From the NCBI GenBank assembly GCA_008694505.1, contig VZDJ01000219.1, positions 5,602,081-5,666,080 of the forward strand: 64,000 bases of DNA, written 5' to 3'. Within the stretch, counting starts at the first letter, position 1, and each line of letters starts with the position of its first letter. The notes below the pieces were generated by a model. It made no database searches and was not told where the DNA came from. It saw nothing but the letters and a program-made list of their open reading frames with translations. This document shows, in pieces, positions 53,571 through 64,000 of this stretch. This stretch comes from Cyanoderma ruficeps. Taxonomy: Eukaryota; Chordata; Aves; Passeriformes; Timaliidae. Both the position numbers and the translations under genes were made by a program.

Positions 53571-53793
53571 CTATTAGGAAAAAAATCTTCCCTGAGAGGG
53601 TGGTGAGAGCCTGGCACAACTTGCCCAGAGAAGCTGTGGCTGCCCCATCCCTGGAAGAGTCCAAGGCCAGGTTGGACAGGGCTTGAAGCAATCTGGGATA
53701 GTGGAAGGTGTCCCCGCCCACGGCAGGGGGCTGGAATGAGATAACCTCTAAAGTCCCTTCCAACCCAAACCATTCTGGGATTCCATGATTCTG
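53571..53793 (+). mobile_element. CR1 LINE, 5'-truncated copy
   Basis: CTATTAGGAAAAAAATCTTC, GCCCAGAGAAGCTGTGGCTG, GGACAGGGCTTGAAGCAATC, GTCCCTTCCAACCCAAACCA and ATTCCATGATTCTG. A well preserved 3' region of about 220 bases. Confidence 0.5.
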
Positions 53794-56700
53794 CTGGGTT
53801 TGGCTGGAGCAGGATGTGGTGCAAGAATAAAACAGTCCCAGAGTTCAGTACTGCAAGTACCACTGATGGCCTCAGCCACTGGCCTGGGCACCTCCAGGAG
53901 AGGCCACCAGAGCTCCCTTAGAGCCTCCCCTGCCATAAACCAGCACCCCTAGCTGTCACCCCGAACCCAGTGACAGGCTCAACACGTCCATCTTCCACAG
54001 GCCGAGGCCATGACCACCTGGGAGTAAGTACCTGAACTCAGAGAGCACAAAGAGGGCTATTCCTCTCTTATTTTCAGCTCATATTTGAGCAGTGAGTTGA
54101 AGCTCCAGTAATATTAACCTAATTGCTCTGCCTCACAGTTAAAGCTCAGTTCAAGAAGAAATGGAATGTTGAAACCTGTTAAGTCTGAAATTGAAAATAC
54201 ACCATGCCCTTACACATATTAAGTAGACTAGTAGCATGTTCAAAAATCATGACTCAAAAATCTGACTGGACCCAGAAGCAATCCTGGTCTTTTGCCTGAA
54301 AGTCTGATTTTACTCATTTTTCTAATGCCTAAGACATGCTGGATAAACCGATTTGTTGGAGAGTGTTTGCATATTACATTATATTGCCATTATCAGAAAA
54401 ATCTGCTGCCAATTTTTTACTCAACCCTTACAAATGAGTTTATGCTATAGCTGGTCTGAAAACTCTGGGTTTACAGTGCACTTGCACCTTTCAATATCAT
54501 GTGCAAGTGTCGCTTGTCTGCTCCAAATGAGAGGGGCTTCTGCATCATGCAATGCTCTTTGTAACAACAGCATTTCACCAGAGTTAAGTGGCTGGACACA
54601 AAAGTAGAATTTCATAGAAAGAACAATGCCCCACTGAAAAGAACCAAAAAAATCAAATCCAGCATGACTTCAAACCTCACTGTGTATTTCAACCTGGCTG
54701 CTGCTAATAAGTGAAGAAAAGCCCATTTTTCTGAAAATATGTCCTCATATTCTTAAAGACAGGTTAGCTTTAAAGACCAGAGTGAACCAGTCCTGCTTTA
54801 CAGCTCTGGGTCAGCTGGAGAAAAGTTCTTTGAAGAGGGTGAAGATGCAGCCAAAACAAGGTTTGTGGGACAAAGCAGCACCTTCCAAAAGACTGCCCAG
54901 TTAAGATAGAAAAAGCAGAGAAGCTTGTGGAGTCAAGGGATGACAGAAACCAACAGCACAAACAGCTTTTTCAGCTGCCAATCCATCACAGTTTGTTCTG
55001 AGTTCAGATGGAAAAAGAGAGATGCCTTCAGGCACATCCAACTTCAGCACTCTGTACTGGGAATACTTGTTTATGATGTACGGTAGTATAGAATACATAC
55101 ATATGTTATTTTGTATCTTCCTGTAAATCCTCACAAGGTCTCATGGATTTCTGGCTCATCTCCATCTTCTCCCTCTTCCCACACTGGGAACTGAAGTCTG
55201 TGCACCTCCTAAGCTTGTCTATGAGCTCCTCAATCCAACCTGCTGCTGGGAAACAGTTTCCTGATTTCCTGCCACTCAAGAAGTTTTCACTTCAGCTCCT
55301 TCAGGTCCATCAATCTGCTGCTGTAGCAAAGCCACACTCTATTATATTTACTTACTAAACAGTCATGCCCATTCTGCCATGAAGAGAATTCATTCCTCCT
55401 CCTGCCCCAAAGTACTCCACTACAGAAACTGATGGATCCATTTCCAAGAACCTCAACTCTGCAAACCCCCTCTGTTTCCACCAGCCAGAGAGATGGGCAT
55501 GAGAGGGGTTGGCTATGCCTATGGCAAAGCTGGGCTGAACCACGGCTGCACTCACATTTTCAGAAGTAATCCACCTCTGTGAACAGTCATTTGTCAGCCA
55601 AATGTGACCACCAGGACCAGCCCTGCTTGATTCAGGAGCTGCTCAGAAAGTCCCTGTCGGAACTGCAATTCTCTGTTCCTCATCCCAGACATATGTGTGA
55701 TTTGAACAGCAATAGTAACACTGCCCAGGAGCATCCACACTCCTGTTTAATTTACTACTGTGCCTAACACTGGCTAAAGTGTTGATTATTTGAGGTTCTT
55801 CCCCCTCCACATGGCTTTACTCCCTCTTTTAATTCCTGCCACTTACAAGCATGAAATATGCCAAGTTATAATTAAACACCACTGCTGATAGATGTGTGGG
55901 AGCAAACAACTTTGCCCCTTCCCAACTAGGGCTAGGCTGTTCAAGTGGATGAAGTATAAAAAAAGCTGAGAAGCTGTGGTTTCATAAGCTTGGAAAAACA
56001 GGCATTAAACATCAGATTAATATCTTGACCCAAATATCCTTCCCTGGGTAACAGATTTCAAAGCATATGCTGTCAGTGAATGGCAAAGCCAGAGATAATA
56101 AAACTTTCTATAAAAATAAAGCAGCTGAGATGGGCAGAGACAAAAAAAAAAAAAAATTAAAGTAAAGAATGAGTAATTGTTAAAACCAGTATAAAAAACA
56201 TGGAAAATATTCTAGTAATATGAAAAAAAAAAACAACGTAATAGGAAATTAATAGGTAATTTACTACAAAAGTAATTATAGCTGACCACTTTGTGTTCCT
56301 GAAGGATTTCAGGAGAGCAACTTAATAATTCCTGCCAATTTTGGAATGCCTGTTTTCTTCCATGGAGAGGCAAAAATGTGAAGTGCGCAAAGAGAAAGGA
56401 CGAAGTAAAGAGAATTTCTGAAGGGCATTACTGTTTTATAACCATGAGTCAGTTTTTCATGTAGGACATAAAAATTGATGTCAAGTGGAGAATAATGAAA
56501 TATTTCTTAAGCTGTTGGCTGGATTCTCTACCACTGCTAATTGATGCAGAGATTTTTCAGTAAAACTGGCAACTTGGGAAAGCTCAGGGTGCACTATATT
56601 CTATTGCTCCACATTGTGATTAGGAACCAAAGTGTGACAATAAGGATTGTGTATCTGGAATAAATATATACAGATAGGACATCCACAACACAGAGCTTGC

Positions 56701-57504
56701 GATAACCTCAGAGAAGTGTCAATTCAAAGAAGTTTTAATTCAAACCAGATATTTAAAGTTTGTATCTTTATGGCAGCGTGATGTCATCTGTCTGAATAAA
56801 TCTAGAGTTGTGTCTCACTTAATAAAATTATATGGTCAGAGCAGAAGCAATTTGCTTGAACATTTCTTGGCTGAATGGTTTCAAAAGCATCTTTTGACAC
56901 TAATTTGTTGAACGGATGATTGTGAACAACATAAAAACAAATTAAAAGTTTTAAGTGCTTGGGTTAGATTCCCAGCTAGTAAAAAGCAAAGGTGGTCCAT
57001 TAATTCAGCAGAGCTTTGCTTATTTCTAGCTACTGAAGACCTGGCTCTTCATGCTTAATGTGACTATACATATGCTTGGGCATAGTTCTACTCAGCAGAC
57101 AATTTGTTCTCATATTCAGCATCCTTCAGCCCCATGGTGCCAACTAAAATGGGAACATTTGTCAGCTGCAGAAGTTGAGGATTAGTTCCTGTGTTCTTGC
57201 CATTAAAATAATTGGGGGAACCACTGGAGGTTCTGTTCTGCCAGACATGAGGATTTTGATAGACACAAATGTCTGTGGCTTTTACATATATAAGTTATAT
57301 GGAGTCATTTACAGCAACAGGTAAGTATTCTGCATTCATGCACACTCACTACACAGGGACAAGTCACCAATCTTTAAGCCTTGCCACTGTCCAGCCTTAT
57401 GTCTGCAGGTGCTCTCTACAAACTTACTCCTGTGTTTCTTCCAATCTACTCACACCCTTCAGTCTCCCAGTTTCCTGCACAGGGTCTTCTCCTCAGTTTA
57501 TGCA

Positions 57505-57713
57505 GATTTTAGGAAGAAATTCTCCCCTGTGAGGATGGTGAGACACTGGCACAGGTTGCCCAGAGAAGCTGTAGCTGCCCCATCCCTGGGAGTGTTCAAG
57601 GCCAGGTTAGACAGGGCTTGGAGCAATCTGGGACAGTGGAAGGTGCCCCTGCCCATGGCAGGGGGTGGAATGGGATGGGCTTCAAGGTTCCTTCCAACCC
57701 CAACCATTCTGAC
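57505..57713 (+). mobile_element. CR1 LINE, 5'-truncated copy
   Basis: GATTTTAGGAAGAAATTCTC, TGCCCAGAGAAGCTGTAGCT, GACAGGGCTTGGAGCAATCT, CCTGCCCATGGCAGGGGGTG and CCTTCCAACCCCAACCATTC. About 210 bases, closely related to the 53571 and 5740 copies. Confidence 0.5.
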
Positions 57714-60365
57714 ACTTCATCCTTTTCACTAAATGCCTGCTATGTTCACATGATCTGCACAAACTGCTGCTTTTCCCAGCTCCTTACTCCTGTTTTGCTC
57801 TTGCCCATCTGCTCTCCTGCAGTATTACACTGGACAGCTGACAGGAGCGTGCAGGTTATTCACCTATTGGCTCCATTCCCCTTTCCTGTGCACTAAGGGC
57901 AGGAAAAATTATGAAAAAATAGCATAAAAATGGGAAAACATTCAGTTAGTGAAAAAAAGATCTCCCTGCCCAAACTTGCCCCGTGATTTTAGTTCCACAG
58001 AGCAATATAGAGGGATGGTATTCAAACGCCGTGCTTGTTTATCACATGCTGGGGTTTCTTGAGTTTGTGGTTTGAGGTTTTTTGGCTGGTTGGGAGTTTG
58101 TTTGTTTGTTTTCAAAGCACAACACAAAACCTGGCATCCTACTCCATATTCTAGTTTTCATTGCATGAGCATAATAGAGGTGGGTACCACAGTGGGTCAT
58201 ACGTGTGACCAACTCAGAGACAAATTTTAAGTAAATTTACAAAAAATATTGAGGGTTTTTTTTATTAAAAAGGGTAATATTTGCACACCAGTTAGGCATC
58301 CCAGGAACAAAAACAGTTCTGCAGCCATTTCCATTTCAATTGAGAAGAAAATCAGTCTCCAAATATCACTGAGAGGTGGCTGCCAGCTGCAGTCAGGGAA
58401 GCATCGCTCCTCCATAGTACAGCAATTAAAAGATCATGTAATTACTGCTGATCTCATGCCACAGAAGTCAAAGGAAAAATCATTCATTGACTGTAATGGG
58501 CTTTGGAGCAGGTTCAAAATTTCCCCAGCATACGTAATCCTGACACTTTGGAAGCCAAAAGCCTCCCAGTTTGACTACACTCATCCACAACTAAAAAAGG
58601 AAAAAAGTGTTCTCGTGTTCAACAACAATCAAGGCTTTGTTCCCTTTGAAAGAAAAGTGTTGGCTTTAAACCTAAAGGATTCAAACCTTTTGTCCCAAAA
58701 GAAAGAAAAATTCTGAAAAGTCTAAACCAGGATTGCGCCTCCTTTCACCAAAAGCTCTTTTTTAATCATCTTGGATGATCCATAAGCCTGGGATAATAAA
58801 AGCAGATACAGAGTAAGTCTGCTGATCTCTCACATTTGTGGATGTTTCTACGAGGTATTTTTTAGTTTTTCAGCTTTTTAAGAGAAACCCAAAACTTCTA
58901 CCAAGGGAACAGAACAAGGATAAACCCCCAACCCCCAATCTCTTCCAACCATCTAATTTCCTGAGGTAAAAACCATTATCTGAAAAAATTACCATTTTTA
59001 GGGGGAAAAATGCCTGGATCTTAAAGTCACCTCATACCATATCACAAAATTTATAAGAAATCCTTTTGTGTGCATAACATTCTGACCCTCCTGTTATTTT
59101 TTTTCCTGACACCAAATGATATCTGCTCTGTGCACATTTTAATACTGAAGAGGCTTCTGAAGGAGCCTTTAGTTGAATTATTTACAGGCACTATTGAGGA
59201 ATAACTCCAGAGAGGAAGATACTTAAACATTGCAGAAAATCCCCAGGTAGCTCTGTAAATCCACAGGCTTTTGTGATCAAGAGGTATTTACCATGTTTGT
59301 TAGCATTTTCTTGACTTTTGAGGAGTTTGCAGTTCTTCAGCCAGACTTGATAATCCACATATTGCCTTGCTGGGCATAAGCCAAATTTATCTATACATCT
59401 TAACTCCCTCCTTTGCCTTCTCCTTCACTCCAGTCACGGATCTAAGCTTCTAACAGAGAAGTCCCTTACATTGAATTCATTTCTGAAAAAAAAGTAGGGT
59501 TTTTACTCCTCAAAATAAAAGTTAAGTCCTACCCATCCTCTGAAAGCAATGAGAAATCAGCCTCACTTAGCTCGGAAATTTGGCTGATCTCCAAACTCAG
59601 TTATTGCTCTGAAGTAACATTCTCCAAGCACACCATCTGCAAACTCAATCCTGAGTTCAGATATTGCTGCCTTTAAGCTCCCACATGTGTTGGTTAGTTT
59701 CACTGGGAATGAAGCTTTGGAAATAGAACTCATATCTGAAAAAGGACTGGAGGACTGGATTCAGTCTCCGTGCCTATAATGAACTCCACAACAAACTACA
59801 GCCAGAGCATGACTGAAATTTGTGTCCACATCCAAAACACCAAGAATCTTTTCTGCATCCCAAAGCAGCCTTGACCCATCTCAGAGCCCTCCTCAGCTCA
59901 AGACTGAGAGAAGTGCGATAGAAATGGATTTCTTCACGAAGGGTGGCAGAAGTTTGATCAAACACACACATGCACTGGACATCTCAACTACACAGACTTC
60001 ACCTTTAGCAATAGCTGTATTTTTAATTAATTCAAGCCTCTCTGCTGCCTCAGCCTCACAGAAGAAAAAACTCCACAAAAACACAACCACAAANAAGAAA
60101 AAATTATTTGCCCAAATGAGAAGTTACCCTTGGACCTGACCTTCTTTGCTTATGCAGTAAAACACTGATAGTTACAACCCCTTCCCGACATATGGGATGC
60201 CTGAAGCAATTCAAGAAGCTGCTGGAAGGGAACAGGGAATGCATTAATCCATTGAACAGGAGAGTGCCACCTGCTTCACATTCTAGCAAGAGAGATGAGG
60301 AAAGCAACTGCCTGATCCAGAAAACATCTGCTGAACAAAATCAAAATTAATGATAACCAGAACAA

Positions 60366-60425
60366 GCTCTTTGATGGCCAATTCTCCCCCAGCTGCCAGG
60401 AGCCATCAAAGAGCCACTCCTGGCA
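60366..60425. repeat. Two interlocking inverted repeats
   Basis: Stem A: 60366-60378 (GCTCTTTGATGGC) pairs exactly with 60402-60414. Stem B: 60394-60402 (TGCCAGGAG) pairs exactly with 60417-60425. The arms alternate A-B-A-B, the order of an H-type pseudoknot, and share one base at 60402. Confidence 0.5.
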
Positions 60426-60570
60426 AAAGCCAATTAATTACTGGGGCAGCAGAGCTCCCAGGAGCTGAGCTCAGAGCACCAATGCACCTCTGGGTGGAGC
60501 TGGGCTGTGCTGAGGCATGGAAAGCCTCGGCTGCACATTTTTCTCCCTGAAATTCTCCAGGTTTCGAGTT

Positions 60571-60810
60571 TATCACAGATTGTTTTGGGCTGGAAAGGAC
60601 CTTAAAATTCATCCAGTTCCAACTCCCTACCATGCCTTCCTCTAGACCAGGGTGCTCCAAGCTCCCTCCAGCCTGGCCTTGGACAATTCCAGGGATGGAG
60701 CAGCCACAACTTCTCTGGGCAACCTGTGCCAGGGCCCCACTGCCCTCACAGGGAGGAATTGCTTCCTAATATCCAATCAAAATTCTCTTCCTTCAGCTTA
60801 AAGCCATTTA
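60571..60810 (-). mobile_element. CR1 LINE, 5'-truncated copy
   Basis: TATCACAGATTGTTTTGGGC, TGGAAAGGACCTTAAAATTC, GGGTGCTCCAAGCTCCCTCC, TTCTCTGGGCAACCTGTGCC and TTCCTAATATCCAATCAAAA, ending AGCTTAAAGCCATTT. About 240 bases; one of the longest minus-strand copies. Confidence 0.5.
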
Positions 60811-61848
60811 GATACCCTGCCAGCACCCAAACCTTGACATGCACACCCAACACCATCATGCAATTCTGTGCTAAAAGAGCAGCTTTTCATTGAAAAAAAA
60901 GAAAAAAAAAATCTACAGTTTGCAACACGAAGAACTGTCAGACAAGTGCCAGGCACAGACTGTTGGAAAACCCACAGCAGCACAACCTTTTAAGTGTGTG
61001 AACTCAAGCTTGTTTCAAAAAGTTACGGCAAGAATACTCAACACCAACACAGACACTGAAAGAAAACCGGTTTTCCTACCTTTTCTTCCTGTAACTTCAA
61101 ACCTTCTGGAGTCCTATAAGGAAAAAGAGAATTTTTTGTGGCGTTTTTTTATTAAATACAGGAATTGTTCAAAGGCAGGATGAACAACCCCCCCTAAAAA
61201 CATTAGTCACTGACCCAGGCAAGCATCTATGAAACGCAATACAATAACTGAGGAGTAATTAAAGCACATATTTTAGTTTGTCCACAGATATTTAATGGAT
61301 AAATATAACACCTAAAATGACTCATCAGTGTGTGATAAATTGCATTGTAAAACACAACATTTGTCTTGAAAATGTATTATTTTTCCTCTATTGATGTTAA
61401 AAGGGAGCATTTAGGAGGGTTATCATTACTACACCAAAGATTTGGGGTTGAGGAAGGAGGAGCCATTACAGCTATTTTTACCAGAGACTTCTTCAAATAT
61501 CTGAATCATTTCAAAGACACTGGACTACTCATGCTGAAAGCTGAGGGCTCATTTCAATCCATGCACACCTACATAATTTCTTTCCAAATCACCACAACCA
61601 TCTCTAATATAGAAACTTGTTTTAAAACAGCACTGTCTCAAAAGGTATTGAATTCCCAGGCAACACGATCTGCTTATACTAATGGTGAGACTTCAGAGGA
61701 ATAAATATTTAATTCCACACAGTAACATTATTTATGGGTTAATTACAAATATGTCCAAATTTCCATCATTCTTGCAACCAGTATTAGAAATAGTGGAACT
61801 GTGAAGACCATCTGGAGTAGCTCTGCTGTGGAGAGAGGCAGAGAGAGG

Positions 61849-61885
61849 TGGGGTTGTTCAGGCTGGAGAGGAGAAGGCTCTGGGC
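61849..61885 (+). mobile_element. CR1 LINE, short internal fragment
   Basis: GTGGGGTTGTTCAGGCTGGA and GAGGAGAAGGCTCTGGG match the CR1 block GTTCAGCCTGGAGAAGAGAAGGCT, which lies upstream of the usual 3' region. The 3' part is absent, unlike all other copies here. Confidence 0.5.
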
Positions 61886-64000
61886 ACCACACGCTGCAGA
61901 GCTGTGTGCACCCATTTACTGCCCACAGAAATGCCCCTTTCTGCCTCCTGCCCCCTCCCAGAACATCCCATGGCAAGACAGAGCCACAGCTGAGGTCTCC
62001 TCAGCTGATGAGGGGTCACCTCACATCACCCATTTTGTCCAGGCCCAAACATGGTGACAGTTTATACTGTCCTGTGTCATCACAAGTTGCCTTCCTCGAA
62101 ACAAAGCTTTCATCAAATTTGAGAAGGATCAGAATAGCAGAAATGGTCTCCTTGGCACCCTTCAAGTCAGCTGAAGGGGATAAACAAAAAAAAAAGATCG
62201 GCATTTGCTTATAAAAATACTGTCATTATTCCCTGTAGGATACTCCCTCAGTGATCTTGAGCAATATGTAAAATGGCATTCAGGATTAGTACAGACTTCA
62301 AAGCATTTATCCTCTTTATGCAGCAGAGCTCTGAGCTGTGCAGGCAGTTATACTCCAGGGACCTCTCTGAGCTTTTCAAAATATTAGTTTGAGAGGTGGG
62401 GCACAGGATAAAAAAACTCAGCTACAGCTGCTATCGTTAGGCCTGTGTACATGCAATATATGCAAAAGGGAAGAATACTTTTAAGGTTCCCCAGAGTCCC
62501 TCACACTAACAAGCTGTTTGAATTCTCTGCAGTTCAAAAGCTTAGAAACACTAAAACTAATTACAACTATTATATTGATCAAAAGGAAATAGACTATCGA
62601 GGCTCTATTAAACAAACATCCAAGTATCATCTCACTTTTATAAAATGCCCTTTTGTTATTTCCATCTCTGCACAGACATTGTGAAACACAAAGGATGGTC
62701 TTCAAAGTTTCCCTTCTTCTACTCTGCTCCCCTTTTAATTGTAATCTCTGATGAATATAAACCATCCCAAAAAACAGATGCAGGGTTCAGAGGAAAAGCT
62801 TGTTAGAAGTGCAATGGGAGAACATGAGGTCAGGCTGCAAGCCATCACTTCTCATTCCTGGGAAAACACCAGCACTTGGCGTGTCCCCCAAAGCATCCCT
62901 TCCCTGGAGAAACCTCCAATGACACTGAGAATGCTCAAGATTTCAGGAGGGTACACAAAAAGATGGAAAAACACCTGGCAGTCACAGCAGACCCTAAAGT
63001 ACAGCACAGAAAGGTAGCAGGTCCAGGTAGATTTCTCTTGAAGATGATACTGATCTCAAGGTAAAAAAGTAAATAATCACACAGAGGTTTTAATAGTGTT
63101 ACCAGTAGAGAGAGAGAAACCAAACTATTAGATAAAAGTAGAGAACCAAACTATTTTGATAAAAATGACACCAAAGTTCTTGAATGCATTGCCTGAGGAA
63201 TACTTTTCTGCAGAAGCCATAAAGCAGATGGTTATAAATGAGACTTATTCCATGGGCACCATTTAATGACTGCAAATTCCTTTAACTAAAAATCTAATTT
63301 TATCAGAGCATAAATCACCCGCTTTGAAGGAAAAAAAACGGTTTGTATTTTCCATTCCTTCTAAAAAGCTTCTTCATGTACTGCTTTAAATAGCATTTCA
63401 TTAGTGCAATACAACAGTTTTATTTATTTGTCAAGGTTCACTTTTAGCACCTATTTCTTACTTTTTAATGTTATTTGATTGAGTACAGAACAAAAGACCC
63501 TCCTGTTCTGCATCTGAAGTGCCTAATCACTATGTGGAAATCAGTGTAGTGTGTTTGCTTCAGGATTGTTTCCACCAGATATGTAGCTAAAGAAAAACTG
63601 CATCTCCAAAAGACCAAGCACTCCAGGGTCATCAAGTATGATAAATATTTCTCCCTGGATTAAGAGGGATGAAAATCAAAATCAAATAGAGTTCAGTACC
63701 TGCTGTCATCTGGTTCACTCCCCTGTCGCTGCAGCGTGTTGTACCAACACCTGTGTGAACCTGATGGGATTTAACAACGGGAATGCACAAAGCCTTTTCC
63801 TGCTCTCACAGAAGGAATGCCAAGGCATAAGAGCTAGTTTATGTTATATCTCCTGATTAATGATGAATCATGGGTCCATGGCTGAGCAGAGCTCAAGTGA
63901 TAAATCAGATTTCATTCAGAACAAACACGGAGCATTGGGAACTTCATTGTGCAGAGTTAAAACACAACAACACAGAGGGAATATGCAACACAAACCAGTG

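Larger units (their letters stand above)
42604..64000 (-). other. FSTL4 upstream intron, distal segment (continues beyond window)
   Basis: Non-coding sequence with CR1 fragments at 48058, 49803, 53571, 57505, 60571 and 61849, a MIR-type fragment at 46356, A-rich runs, a palindrome at 50106 and two inverted repeats. A GC-richer patch at about 50040-50190 is the only base-composition departure. I saw no exon encoding an FSTL4-like N-terminal region, but such exons can be short and poorly conserved, so one could be missed. Ambiguous base at 60094. Confidence 0.5.

Noticed and set aside
58249..58716. 155-codon plus-strand open frame
   Set aside because: Lys/Ser-rich translation of AT-rich intron, no domain recognised.

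Overview
This window is vertebrate, non-coding-rich DNA from a bird, most likely a songbird (passerine). The main evidence is at least sixteen 5'-truncated copies of the avian CR1 LINE. They come in two 3'-end types, one carrying GGTTTGGGTTGGAAGG-like sequence and one carrying GGTTGGAAAAGACC-like sequence. There are also a retroviral LTR and old amniote MIR-type SINE fragments. The sequence is AT-rich and shows no dense gene packing, operons, phage or CRISPR structure.

I can support only one protein-coding element. It is a 249-bp exon at 15462-15710 on the minus strand, bounded by AG and GT splice sites and in phase 1 at both ends. It encodes a complete ten-cysteine follistatin/Kazal domain that matches follistatin-like 4 (FSTL4) better than FSTL5. 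Everything else reads as the long introns on either side of this exon: 1-15461 lies downstream in the gene and 15711-64000 upstream. I found no second exon, no tRNA or rRNA gene and no convincing promoter.

Layout. Positions 1-15461 hold intron with CR1 pieces at 166, 2951, 5740 and 13161, a 140-base assembly gap beside a GGAA repeat (4358-4516), a MIR-type SINE (5237-5400) and a 23-bp hairpin (12616-12668). The exon is at 15462-15710. Positions 15711-28250 hold intron with CR1 copies at 19877, 20922 and 26565. The 26565 copy contains a near-perfect 39-bp inverted repeat that looks like a template-switch mutation. Positions 28251-29040 hold a retroviral LTR with its polypurine tract, in the same direction as FSTL4, followed by an unclassified stretch that may be residual internal retroviral sequence. 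Positions 29500-64000 hold intron with CR1 fragments, a 39/40-bp minisatellite (42305-42497), a MIR-type fragment (46356-46437), a 16-bp palindrome with Maf-type half-sites (50106-50121) and two further inverted-repeat structures.

I did not find a new multi-gene system. The most unusual observations are structural: two hairpins with short loops, both best explained by local template switching; a sense-oriented LTR polyadenylation signal inside the gene; and a 210-codon open frame with no recognisable homology.

[Form note: the original answer gave no confidence values; the 0.5 in every feature is a placeholder required by the schema, not an assessment.]
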